Positions 23,636 through 30,307 of a stretch of DNA of 34,147 nucleotides are shown here, piece after piece. Origin of the DNA: JBCBWG01 sp964579305 (GTDB lineage: Bacteria > Pseudomonadota > Alphaproteobacteria > Rhizobiales > Hyphomicrobiaceae); the NCBI GenBank assembly GCA_964579305.1, contig CAZOGY010000021.1:1-34147 (forward strand). Reading direction: 5' to 3'. The notes under the pieces were generated by a model. It was not told the origin of the DNA, made no database searches, and saw nothing but the letters and a program-made list of their open reading frames with translations. Position numbers and translations under genes: made by a program. The first letter of the stretch is position 1; each line of letters starts with the position of its first letter.

Positions 23636-24829
23636 TTATTGCCGAGCTTTGGCCCGTTTGGCTGTGCGCCCTGTAGTGTTCGCACCCGGTGCCTGGCGTT
23701 CGAGTTCTGCAATCCGCTGTTCCAGCGCGATCGTGTGCAGCGTCAGCTCTTCGATCTTCTCCAGCAGACGCATCGTCATATCGGCCACCCCAACGCCCTG
23801 ACGGCTCATCTCCGCGCCGGAGGCGAGGCCTGGCAAATGACGGTGCGCTGCGATGAATGAGGCGACCTCATTGAGCGGCTGCAGCTTGTAGTCGTCGCCG
23901 AACACGTAATCGGCCGGCTTAACCGCCTTGCCCTTGATCTGGATGTCGCCGCTTTCGCCAATGATTTCGACGGTTGTCTGGCCGCTGGCGTTCATCGCCC
24001 GGATCGCACCGTTGTGGGCTTCCAGCTCAATGCGCGTGACGCCATGCGAGGTGGTCATCATGATATCGCCGTCGTGACCATTGCCCCCCAGCGTCACGTT
24101 GCCTTCGCCGCCATCGAGATGGATCGTTTGCTTGCCGGCATGATCAAGCAGCGTGATGTCGCCATCGGCCGTCGCGCCGCCGATCGTGATGTTGCCTTCG
24201 CCACCGTCGACATGGACCGTCTGCATGCCGCGCGCGTTAAGGACCGTCAGATCGCCTTGCGCGGTGTTGCCACCAATCGTGATGTTGCCCTGGCCGCCGT
24301 CAATGTGAACGGTCTGTTTGCCCTTGGTATTGAGCAGGCCGATGTCGCCTTCAGAACCGTTGCCGCCGAACCGGGCGTTGCCCTCGCCGCCGTCGAGATG
24401 GATGGTGGCTTGGCCCTTGTGATTGAGCGCGACGATATCGCCGTCGGTCGTGCTGCCGCCGACCGCCAAATTGCCTTCGCCGCCGTCGATGTGGACCGTG
24501 CACATGCCGCGCGGGTTCAGTAACACGACGTCGCCCTGCGCGCCCGCACCGCCAAGCGTGATGTTGCCGCTGCCGCCGTCAATGTGGACGGATTGAGCAC
24601 CGTCGGTATTCAGGCAAACGATATCGCCTTCCGCACCGGCGCCGCCGATCGTCAAATTCGCTTCACCGCCATCGATATGCACGGTTTGCGCGCCATCGGT
24701 GTTGCGCAAAATGAGATCGCCTTCGCTGCCGTGACCGCCGAGCGCCACGTTGCCGCGATCTTGTTCGATCTCGACGGTCGGTTTGGGTGTGCTGCGCCGG
24801 CTCGACGCTTTGCGGGGGGATTTGGCCAT
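23636..24829 (-). CDS. Beta-solenoid repeat protein with tail-fibre-like C-terminal module
   Basis: A 397-residue protein of no named family I recognise. A basic N-terminus (MAKSPRKASSRRSTPKP) is followed by eight in-register 31-residue units (residues 18-265) of pattern TVHIDGGEGNITIGG-x5-GDI-x-LLN-x2-G-x-Q, each with three short strands and Gly/Asn turns, as in a right-angled beta-solenoid. Two shorter degenerate units follow (266-304). The end (305-378) reads DYVFGDDYKLQPLNEV..., HRHLPGLASGAEM..., then a leucine heptad coil LLEKIEELTLHTIALEQRI. That module resembles the C-terminal trimerising piece common on tail-fibre-like proteins of Bacteroidota. The extreme C-terminus is basic. No signal peptide or membrane segment is seen. 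The start at 24829 has GGAG at 9 nt. Neighbours give no functional clue. Confidence 0.85.
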   Translation of the reverse strand: MAKSPRKASSRRSTPKPTVEIEQDRGNVALGGHGSEGDLILRNTDGAQTVHIDGGEANLTIGGAGAEGDIVCLNTDGAQSVHIDGGSGNITLGGAGAQGDVVLLNPRGMCTVHIDGGEGNLAVGGSTTDGDIVALNHKGQATIHLDGGEGNARFGGNGSEGDIGLLNTKGKQTVHIDGGQGNITIGGNTAQGDLTVLNARGMQTVHVDGGEGNITIGGATADGDITLLDHAGKQTIHLDGGEGNVTLGGNGHDGDIMMTTSHGVTRIELEAHNGAIRAMNASGQTTVEIIGESGDIQIKGKAVKPADYVFGDDYKLQPLNEVASFIAAHRHLPGLASGAEMSRQGVGVADMTMRLLEKIEELTLHTIALEQRIAELERQAPGANTTGRTAKRAKARQ

Positions 24830-25186
24830 AGGGGGTAACTCCGGTTTGCGCCTTCGAATGTTGCGGGGCTGCCGCTCGCCCAAGACTTATGACATTTGAA
24901 CGGCTTCCGCGTGACACTTCGCATGCGGTGCAAGCGAGCAGGGCGCTTGCTTTTTGCCTTGGTAAATGGGCCGGCCTCCACATTGCCACCGGTGACGGCC
25001 CCAGCGGCCCAAAGCGAAAGCGCGTTTTGTGCAGTTTAGGGCGGCATCGACCAATCAGGTGCGCATGGCGTTCAGTCCGGCAAGTCCGCGGAGCGTCTCA
25101 ATATCGATCTTCTCAGGATCGGCCGCTAAACCGACGAGCGGGAATTGTGCGTTTGCCATAGCGATGGCATCGGGGAGCCGTGCAAC
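24830..25186. promoter_or_regulatory. Divergent spacer before the solenoid gene and ydcF-like gene
   Basis: A 357-bp region that should hold promoters for both flanking genes. No clear promoter boxes were recognised. It contains one short minus-strand reading frame (25055-25159), listed separately; plus-strand frames here look like noise. Confidence 0.35.
25055..25159 (-). other. Possible 34-codon small ORF or gene remnant
   Basis: ATG at 25159 to TGA at 25055 encodes 34 residues beginning MANAQFPLVGLAADPEKI and continuing DIETLRGLAGLNAMRT, a plausible helix-forming sequence. No good ribosome site precedes it. The same frame stays open upstream into the start of the opposite-strand ydcF-like gene without a better start. 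It may be a remnant or coincidence. Confidence 0.2.
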
Positions 25187-26008
25187 ATGTTCTACCTTCT
25201 GTCCAAAATCATTTTCTTTTTCATCGCGCCGTCCAACATCTGCTGGTTGTTGATTGCAATCGGCCTGTTGGCGTCCAGCCTGACCCGGTTTGTACGCTTC
25301 GGCCGGCTATGCGCGTTTGCCGGTTTGATCCTCCTGGTCGTGTTGGGATTTGCCCCAATTGGCCAGATGCTTCTCCAACCGCTTGAGGATCGCTTTGCGC
25401 GGCCGGCCGGCACTACGGTCGCCGATCGCCTCGCATCGGCTGGCCCGATCGATGGGGTGATTGTCCTTGGCGGATTTGAGGACGGCCGATTGAGCCGCCG
25501 TCGCGGCGCCATTGCGGTCAACCAAGCTGCCGAACGTATGTTGGAAATGACGCGATTGGCAAAGTTGACGGGCCAGGCGCCGATCATTTTTTCAGGGGGC
25601 GTCGGCGGCATTCTGCTGCGATTTGAAACCGCCGGCCATTCCGTGCGCGACTACCTGCGCGATATTGGGATTGCCGAACAGCGCATCGTTATCGAAAGCC
25701 AGTCCCGCAATACGTGGGAAAACGCGCTACGCACCCGCGAGCTTGTCAAACCGAAATCGGGCCAGCGGTTTTTGTTGGTCACCTCGGCATTCCATATGCC
25801 GCGTTCGGTCGGCGTGTTCCGCAAAGCCGGCTGGCAGGTCATCGCCTGGCCGGTTGACTATCGAACAGCCGATGAAAGCGATTTCAATCGCGCAATGCCC
25901 AACTTGTGGACTGGCCTTGAGCGCACTGACACAGCGGTCAAAGAGTATATCGGCCTGCTCGCCTATTGGCTGACCGGGCGTTCATCAGCTCTGTTTCCTG
26001 CGCCGTGA
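25187..26008 (+). CDS. YdcF/SanA/ElyC-type DUF218 membrane protein
   Basis: A 273-residue inner-membrane protein. Two N-terminal hydrophobic segments (about residues 5-32 and 43-60) are followed by a DUF218 domain: DGVIVLGGFEDGRLSRRRGAI, then IIFSGGVGG, then IVIESQSRNTWENALRTREL and LVTSAFHMPRSVGVFRKAGW, which are the family's conserved blocks. E. coli relatives (ElyC, SanA) affect envelope polysaccharide/lipid-carrier metabolism; a similar envelope role is inferred. GGGGAG lies 9 nt before the start at 25187. The gene converges with the lipoprotein gene, with only 12 bp between stops. Confidence 0.88.
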   Translation: MFYLLSKIIFFFIAPSNICWLLIAIGLLASSLTRFVRFGRLCAFAGLILLVVLGFAPIGQMLLQPLEDRFARPAGTTVADRLASAGPIDGVIVLGGFEDGRLSRRRGAIAVNQAAERMLEMTRLAKLTGQAPIIFSGGVGGILLRFETAGHSVRDYLRDIGIAEQRIVIESQSRNTWENALRTRELVKPKSGQRFLLVTSAFHMPRSVGVFRKAGWQVIAWPVDYRTADESDFNRAMPNLWTGLERTDTAVKEYIGLLAYWLTGRSSALFPAP

Positions 26009-26020
26009 AGGCAGGTGACC

Positions 26021-26545
26021 CTACCGCGTTTCTGGCTGAGGCTTAATCGGCTCAATCGTGGGCACGGGCATGTGATTGCCCGGCTGCGGCTGCAACTCTT
26101 TTTCAAGGTCAAACGACGCGCATCCCTTGCGGGCTAGCGCCCGGTTATACGCTTTCAAAACGGCAATATCCCTGGCGGTCCGTTCTTGCGCCGAGGTGCC
26201 AAGTCCCCCACCCGTGAACGGTGCGCCGCGGGCCAGTGCGGCGGCCCCACGTAAGAACTGCGTCACGCTGCCATCGACTTCGCCGACGCGATCACGGACC
26301 TGGAGAATGCGAACCTGCATCCGCCCCGTCATGCGCCGACACGTCTGGTTTTGCTCATCCGCCGACAGCTCGTAACCAGCCTTGCTTGGATTGGGCCGCC
26401 TCAGACCTTGGGTTTCCAGACCAGGCGATGGCGCTGGCAGGCTCATGCTGCAACCGCCAAGGGCGATCGCAATCGCGCACGCCAAACAGAGGACGTATGA
26501 TCCGTCGGCCCCGTTCGCGTTCGCTTGCCTGTCGGTCCCTGCCAT
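26021..26545 (-). CDS. Small predicted lipoprotein
   Basis: A 174-residue protein with a lipoprotein signal: hydrophobic YVLCLACAIAIALGGC with Cys32 as the lipidation site (ALGGC lipobox). The mature part contains two cysteines (QTCRRMTGRMQVRILQVRDRVGEVD and RKGCASFDLEKEL) and a Pro-rich tail (NHMPVPTIEPIKPQPETR). No family was recognised. GAAGG lies 5 nt before the chosen start at 26545; the frame is open to 26782 but the upstream part is Arg/Cys-rich and signal-less. It is divergent from the rhodanese gene across 223 bp with no recognised element. Confidence 0.75.
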   Translation of the reverse strand: MAGTDRQANANGADGSYVLCLACAIAIALGGCSMSLPAPSPGLETQGLRRPNPSKAGYELSADEQNQTCRRMTGRMQVRILQVRDRVGEVDGSVTQFLRGAAALARGAPFTGGGLGTSAQERTARDIAVLKAYNRALARKGCASFDLEKELQPQPGNHMPVPTIEPIKPQPETR

Positions 26546-26768
26546 TTCGGCCTTCGCCTTTCTCGGTGGGGCGCTTGACGCTGCGCTGCACCATGCCCCC
26601 ACACAGCGGTTGAATCGTGTCATCAACACGACGCAATTCGCGCACCCGGACGCGGTCAACCGTGACCACAGCGACTGTGGCCACAAAGCCCCACTTGCTG
26701 TCGCCCTCTGGCCCGGCGCAACCTGTCTCGGCCTGTCAGGTCGCACGCGCCATGGGGAGCCAAAAGCA

Positions 26769-27188
26769 ATGCCGCAAACCATTAAGAAATCAGTCGCTTC
26801 GCTCGTTGAAGACGCGCGCAGTTCGATTACGGAATTGAGCGCGGATCAAGCCATCGCCGCAGGGCGCGATGAGAATACCGTTTTGGTCGATTTGCGCGAC
26901 CCGCGGGAATTGGCGCGCGATGGCCGGGTGCCTGGCGCGTTTCACTGCCCGCGCGGCATGCTGGAATTCTGGATTGACCCCGAAAGCCCATACCACAAGC
27001 CGGTGTTTGCCGAAGACAAACGCTTCGTTTTCTTCTGCGCAGGCGGACTGCGCTCCGTATTGGCCGCCAAGACAGCGCAGGACATGGGCCTTGAGCCGGT
27101 TGCTCATATCATCGGCGGCTTTCGCGCCTGGAAGGAGGCCGGCGGCGACGTGGACACCGATCTGGGTGCGCCCGGCAGCAAGACTTGA
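26769..27188 (+). CDS. Single-domain rhodanese (sulfurtransferase)
   Basis: A 139-residue cytoplasmic protein consisting of one rhodanese domain. The blocks VLVDLRDPRELARDGRVPGAFHCPRG (38-63) and FVFFCAGGLRSVLAAKTAQDMG are typical. Cys90 in the CAGGLRS loop is the persulfide-carrying active residue. The tail GGFRAWKEAGG closes the fold. It could move sulfane sulfur in thiosulfate/persulfide metabolism, relevant to an organism with a Sox locus, but a direct tie is not shown. GGGGAG lies upstream of the ATG at 26769 with rather long spacing. The next gene is a glutaredoxin-type protein after 191 bp. Confidence 0.9.
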   Translation: MPQTIKKSVASLVEDARSSITELSADQAIAAGRDENTVLVDLRDPRELARDGRVPGAFHCPRGMLEFWIDPESPYHKPVFAEDKRFVFFCAGGLRSVLAAKTAQDMGLEPVAHIIGGFRAWKEAGGDVDTDLGAPGSKT

Positions 27189-27379
27189 TCCCATGCCGGT
27201 TCCACGGTTCCCAAGCCGGATCGGGCCACGCTCACGGCCTGCCAACGCTGGCGTGAGGAACCGCGCGTTGTGCCTGAAGCGAACGTCACTGGAGTTGTTT
27301 GGCAATGCCAGGCGCCACGCGCCAGTTTCAGGTCACCGCACAACGCCGCGGTGATCACACTGTTGCGAGGGACCAAATC

Positions 27380-28009
27380 ATGGGCAAGTCAAACGCCACG
27401 CGCTCGGCCGCAGAACAGCCAGTCAAAGTTACGCTTTATCGCTGGGCTGGGAAATGGGGACCCTTCAAGGTCAAAATCCCCTGCGGTGAATGCACGCTGA
27501 CCACTGACATCCTCGAAGATACGTTCGCAACCGAATTGGCCGGCATTCCCGTTGAACTGGAAACGCGCGAATGGCTGACGGAGTGGTATCGGCCGCTCTT
27601 GAAGGGCGGCTGGCATGCACCAATCGTGTTCGTCGAAGACAAACTGATTTCTCAGGGACACGCGTTGAATCGCGGTCTCCTCGCAGAAGCCGTCACGAAC
27701 GCATACGTCGGCCGCACCGCGCTGCATGGCAATGTCGTTTTCGGAAAGGCAAGCTGCCCGCACTGCGTACGCGCCAAGGACACGCTTGACGCCGCCGGCG
27801 TCGCCTACACCTACCGCGATGTCGTGAAGGACCCGGCCGCGCTCTATGAAATGATACCGCGTGTCAAAGATAAGATCGGCCATCACACGCCGGTCACCGT
27901 TCCCCAGATCTGGATCGATGGCGCCTACATTGGCGGCGCCGACGCGTTGACGGAACGGTTTGGGCAGGCTGGCGCGCCGCAGGCTGTGGCAATGCCGTCG
28001 GCGGCCTGA
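27380..28009 (+). CDS. Two-module thioredoxin-fold protein: CGEC module fused to glutaredoxin (CPHC)
   Basis: A 209-residue cytoplasmic protein. The C-terminal half (117-195) is a standard glutaredoxin: NVVFGKASCPHCVRAK (Cys126, Cys129), cis-proline TVPQIWIDG and GGADAL. The N-terminal half (16-108) is different: VTLYRWAGKWGPFKVKIPCGECTLTTDIL, with a CGEC pair (Cys35, Cys38) placed after a longer first strand, then HAPIVFVEDKLISQGHALNRG, which also resembles the cis-Pro and final strands of a thioredoxin fold. The product thus looks like two redox modules in series. GAGGGA lies 8 nt before the start at 27380. Function is inferred as thiol/glutathione redox; neighbours are rhodanese and methylcrotonyl-CoA carboxylase genes. 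Confidence 0.82.
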   Translation: MGKSNATRSAAEQPVKVTLYRWAGKWGPFKVKIPCGECTLTTDILEDTFATELAGIPVELETREWLTEWYRPLLKGGWHAPIVFVEDKLISQGHALNRGLLAEAVTNAYVGRTALHGNVVFGKASCPHCVRAKDTLDAAGVAYTYRDVVKDPAALYEMIPRVKDKIGHHTPVTVPQIWIDGAYIGGADALTERFGQAGAPQAVAMPSAA

Positions 28010-28147
28010 TCATAGAAAGCCCATGCACGGGGCCAGATGCGCTGAAAGACGCGCTGGACGACGCGATTGAACTGGTCGCGCCCCCGCGTGGCAGTTGCGC
28101 AAGAGCCTGCGTGCGCTTTAAGAGCTATGGCGGCAGAAGGAGCCGCC

Positions 28148-29755
28148 ATGACGCGATTGTCGTCCAAGATTTCAACGCAGTCCGACGCGTTTGAAAAAAA
28201 CCGCGCCCACATGCGCGAACTTGTTTCCGAGCTTGAAGCAAAGCGTGCAACGGCCGGACGCGGCGGACCGCAACGCGCCCGCGAACGTCATCTCGCACGG
28301 GGCAAGCTGTTGCCGCGCGACCGAGTCTATCATCTGATCGATCCGGGCGCGCCGTTGTTGGAATTGTCCCAGCTCGCCGCGGACGGAATGTATGACGACG
28401 ACGTCCCTGGCGCGGGCCTTATCACGGCAATCTCCCGCGTAGCCGGCCGCCTGTGCATGATCGTTTGCAATGACGCAACGGTTAAGGGCGGCACCTATTA
28501 TCCAATGACGGTCAAAAAGCATTTGCGGGCCCAGGAAATTGCCCGCGAAAATCGGCTGCCGTGTCTCTATCTCGTCGACTCAGGCGGCGCCAACCTTCCC
28601 CATCAAACAGACGTCTTTCCAGACCGCGATCATTTCGGACGGATCTTTTTTCATCAGGCCACCTTGTCCGCGCAGGGCATTCCGCAGCTTGCAGCCGTTC
28701 TTGGGTCGTGCACCGCCGGCGGCGCGTACGTCCCAGCGATGTCGGATGAGGCTGTTATCGTGCGCAATCAGGGCACGATCTTTCTGGGTGGCCCCCCGCT
28801 TGTCAAAGCGGCGACCGGGGAGACGGTGACTGCCGAAGACCTTGGTGGCGGCGATGTGCACACGCGCTTGTCCGGCGTTGCCGATCACCTGGCCAATTCC
28901 GATGATCACGCGTTGGATATCCTCCGGCGCATCGTCGCAACCTTGCCGCCGCAAACAAAGCCCGACGTCAATCTGCAGGCCGCCGCACAGCCGGCCTACG
29001 ACCCCGACGAGATCGACGGCGTCGTCCCAACCGCTTTAATGACCCAATACGATGTCCGCGAAGTGATCGCGCGGCTTGTCGACCGCTCGCAATTCGACGA
29101 ATTCAAACCGCGGTTTGGCGAGACCCTGGTGACCGGGTTTGCGCACATCGAGGGGCTTCCCGTTGCGATCCTTGCAAACAACGGCATTCTGTATGCCGAA
29201 AGTGCCCAAAAGGGCGCTCATTTCATTGAGTTAGCTTGCCAGCGGCGCATCCCGCTCCTGTTCTTGCAAAACATCACAGGCTTCATGGTCGGGCGCGAAG
29301 CAGAAAGCGGGGGCATCGCGCGCCACGGCGCAAAAATGGTCACCGCTGTATCGTGCGCGAACGTGCCGAAAATAACGGTTATCATTGGCGGGTCTTATGG
29401 TGCAGGCAATTATGCAATGTGCGGCCGCGCTTTTGGACCCCGGTTTCTGTTTTCCTGGCCGAACGCCCGCATTTCAGTGATGGGCGGTGAGCAAGCCGCA
29501 AGCGTGCTTGCAACCGTACGGCGCGATAATCTTGAAGCGTCTGGAACGCCTTGGGCGGACGCTGACGAAGAGGCATTCAAAGCACCAATACGCGCGCAGT
29601 ACGAGCGTGAGGGGAGCCCGTATTTCGCCACAGCCCGGCTTTGGGATGACGGGATCATTGCCCCGCGGGAGACGCGCCGCGTGGTCGCCCTCGCGCTGGC
29701 AGCAAGTCTGAATGGCCCCGTGCAAGAAACCCGCTTTGGTGTGTTTCGCATGTAA
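28148..29755 (+). CDS. mccB: Methylcrotonyl-CoA carboxylase, carboxyltransferase (beta) subunit
   Basis: Transfers CO2 from carboxybiotin to 3-methylcrotonyl-CoA, the step after isovaleryl-CoA dehydrogenase in leucine breakdown. The 535-residue product has the usual length and two crotonase-like halves. Diagnostic stretches are VKGGTYYPMTVKKHLRAQEIA, LVDSGGANLPHQTDVFPDRDHFGRIF, and RIPLLFLQNITGFMVGREAE followed by IIGGSYGAGNYAMCGRAFGPRFLF. These favour methylcrotonyl- over propionyl- or acetyl-CoA carboxylase. The start at 28148 has AGAAGGAG at 6 nt; the upstream ATG at 28127 lacks one. A small secreted-protein gene separates it from mccA. Confidence 0.93.
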   Translation: MTRLSSKISTQSDAFEKNRAHMRELVSELEAKRATAGRGGPQRARERHLARGKLLPRDRVYHLIDPGAPLLELSQLAADGMYDDDVPGAGLITAISRVAGRLCMIVCNDATVKGGTYYPMTVKKHLRAQEIARENRLPCLYLVDSGGANLPHQTDVFPDRDHFGRIFFHQATLSAQGIPQLAAVLGSCTAGGAYVPAMSDEAVIVRNQGTIFLGGPPLVKAATGETVTAEDLGGGDVHTRLSGVADHLANSDDHALDILRRIVATLPPQTKPDVNLQAAAQPAYDPDEIDGVVPTALMTQYDVREVIARLVDRSQFDEFKPRFGETLVTGFAHIEGLPVAILANNGILYAESAQKGAHFIELACQRRIPLLFLQNITGFMVGREAESGGIARHGAKMVTAVSCANVPKITVIIGGSYGAGNYAMCGRAFGPRFLFSWPNARISVMGGEQAASVLATVRRDNLEASGTPWADADEEAFKAPIRAQYEREGSPYFATARLWDDGIIAPRETRRVVALALAASLNGPVQETRFGVFRM

Positions 29756-29803
29756 ACGACCACCCGGTCCACACCGGCCCGCTCAATTGGAAGGACTTGA
29801 ACA

Positions 29804-30262
29804 ATGGCAATGCCAAACCTGCACCGAACCTGCTTTTTTTATTCGGCCGTTCTGGCCAGCGGCATCACGCTGGCGGATGGTTTGCGTTCCGCGCAAGCCG
29901 CCGAGCGTACGGGCGCGATTGTGTGCGAGTTTACAAACGGCGCGGTGCAGACCTTTGAACGCAATACCTTCAAACCCGAAAGCGCAGCCCGTTTGGCGTT
30001 TCGCATCGAGAATATCGACGTGACGCGCCAGACCGCGGAATTGGTCACCGATCAGGGCCGCGGTGAACTTCGCGTCGTGCGTGCGATTGCGGCCAACCAT
30101 TTTCTCGAAGTCGTCAATGAAGGCTTTTTGAATATGACGACGATTTACGACGCCGCCAGCAGTGATAAACCAATGCCCGCCGTCCACTCGCGTCACCTGG
30201 CCGTGGTTGGTCAGCCCGTTGTCGCCCAGTACACGGGAAGTTGCCGCCGGCAAGGCGGCTGA
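29804..30262 (+). CDS. Small secreted protein of unknown function between mccB and mccA
   Basis: A 152-residue protein with a likely signal peptide (FYSAVLASGITLADGLRSAQA, cleavage near residue 32). The mature part is predicted to be mostly beta-strand (GAIVCEFTNGAVQTFERN, LAFRIENIDVTRQTAELVTDQGRGELRVVRA, HLAVVGQPVVAQYTGSC). Two cysteines, Cys41 and Cys147, near the two ends of the fold could form a disulfide. No family recognised. GAAGGAC lies 7 nt before the ATG at 29804. It sits 48 bp after mccB and 45 bp before mccA in the same direction, so it is very probably co-transcribed with the cytoplasmic carboxylase, an unexpected pairing. Confidence 0.78.
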   Translation: MAMPNLHRTCFFYSAVLASGITLADGLRSAQAAERTGAIVCEFTNGAVQTFERNTFKPESAARLAFRIENIDVTRQTAELVTDQGRGELRVVRAIAANHFLEVVNEGFLNMTTIYDAASSDKPMPAVHSRHLAVVGQPVVAQYTGSCRRQGG

Positions 30263-30307
30263 TCTGGCGGTTGTCACGCTGTGGCGGAGAGGAAAGACGC
30301 GGGCACC

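Noticed and set aside
24014..24523. Plus-strand 169-residue open frame with a periodic pattern, and a CRISPR-like look of the 93-nt repeats
   Set aside because: It is the antisense shadow of the solenoid gene. The repeats are coding, in frame, abut without spacers and diverge at synonymous and tolerated positions, unlike CRISPR repeats.
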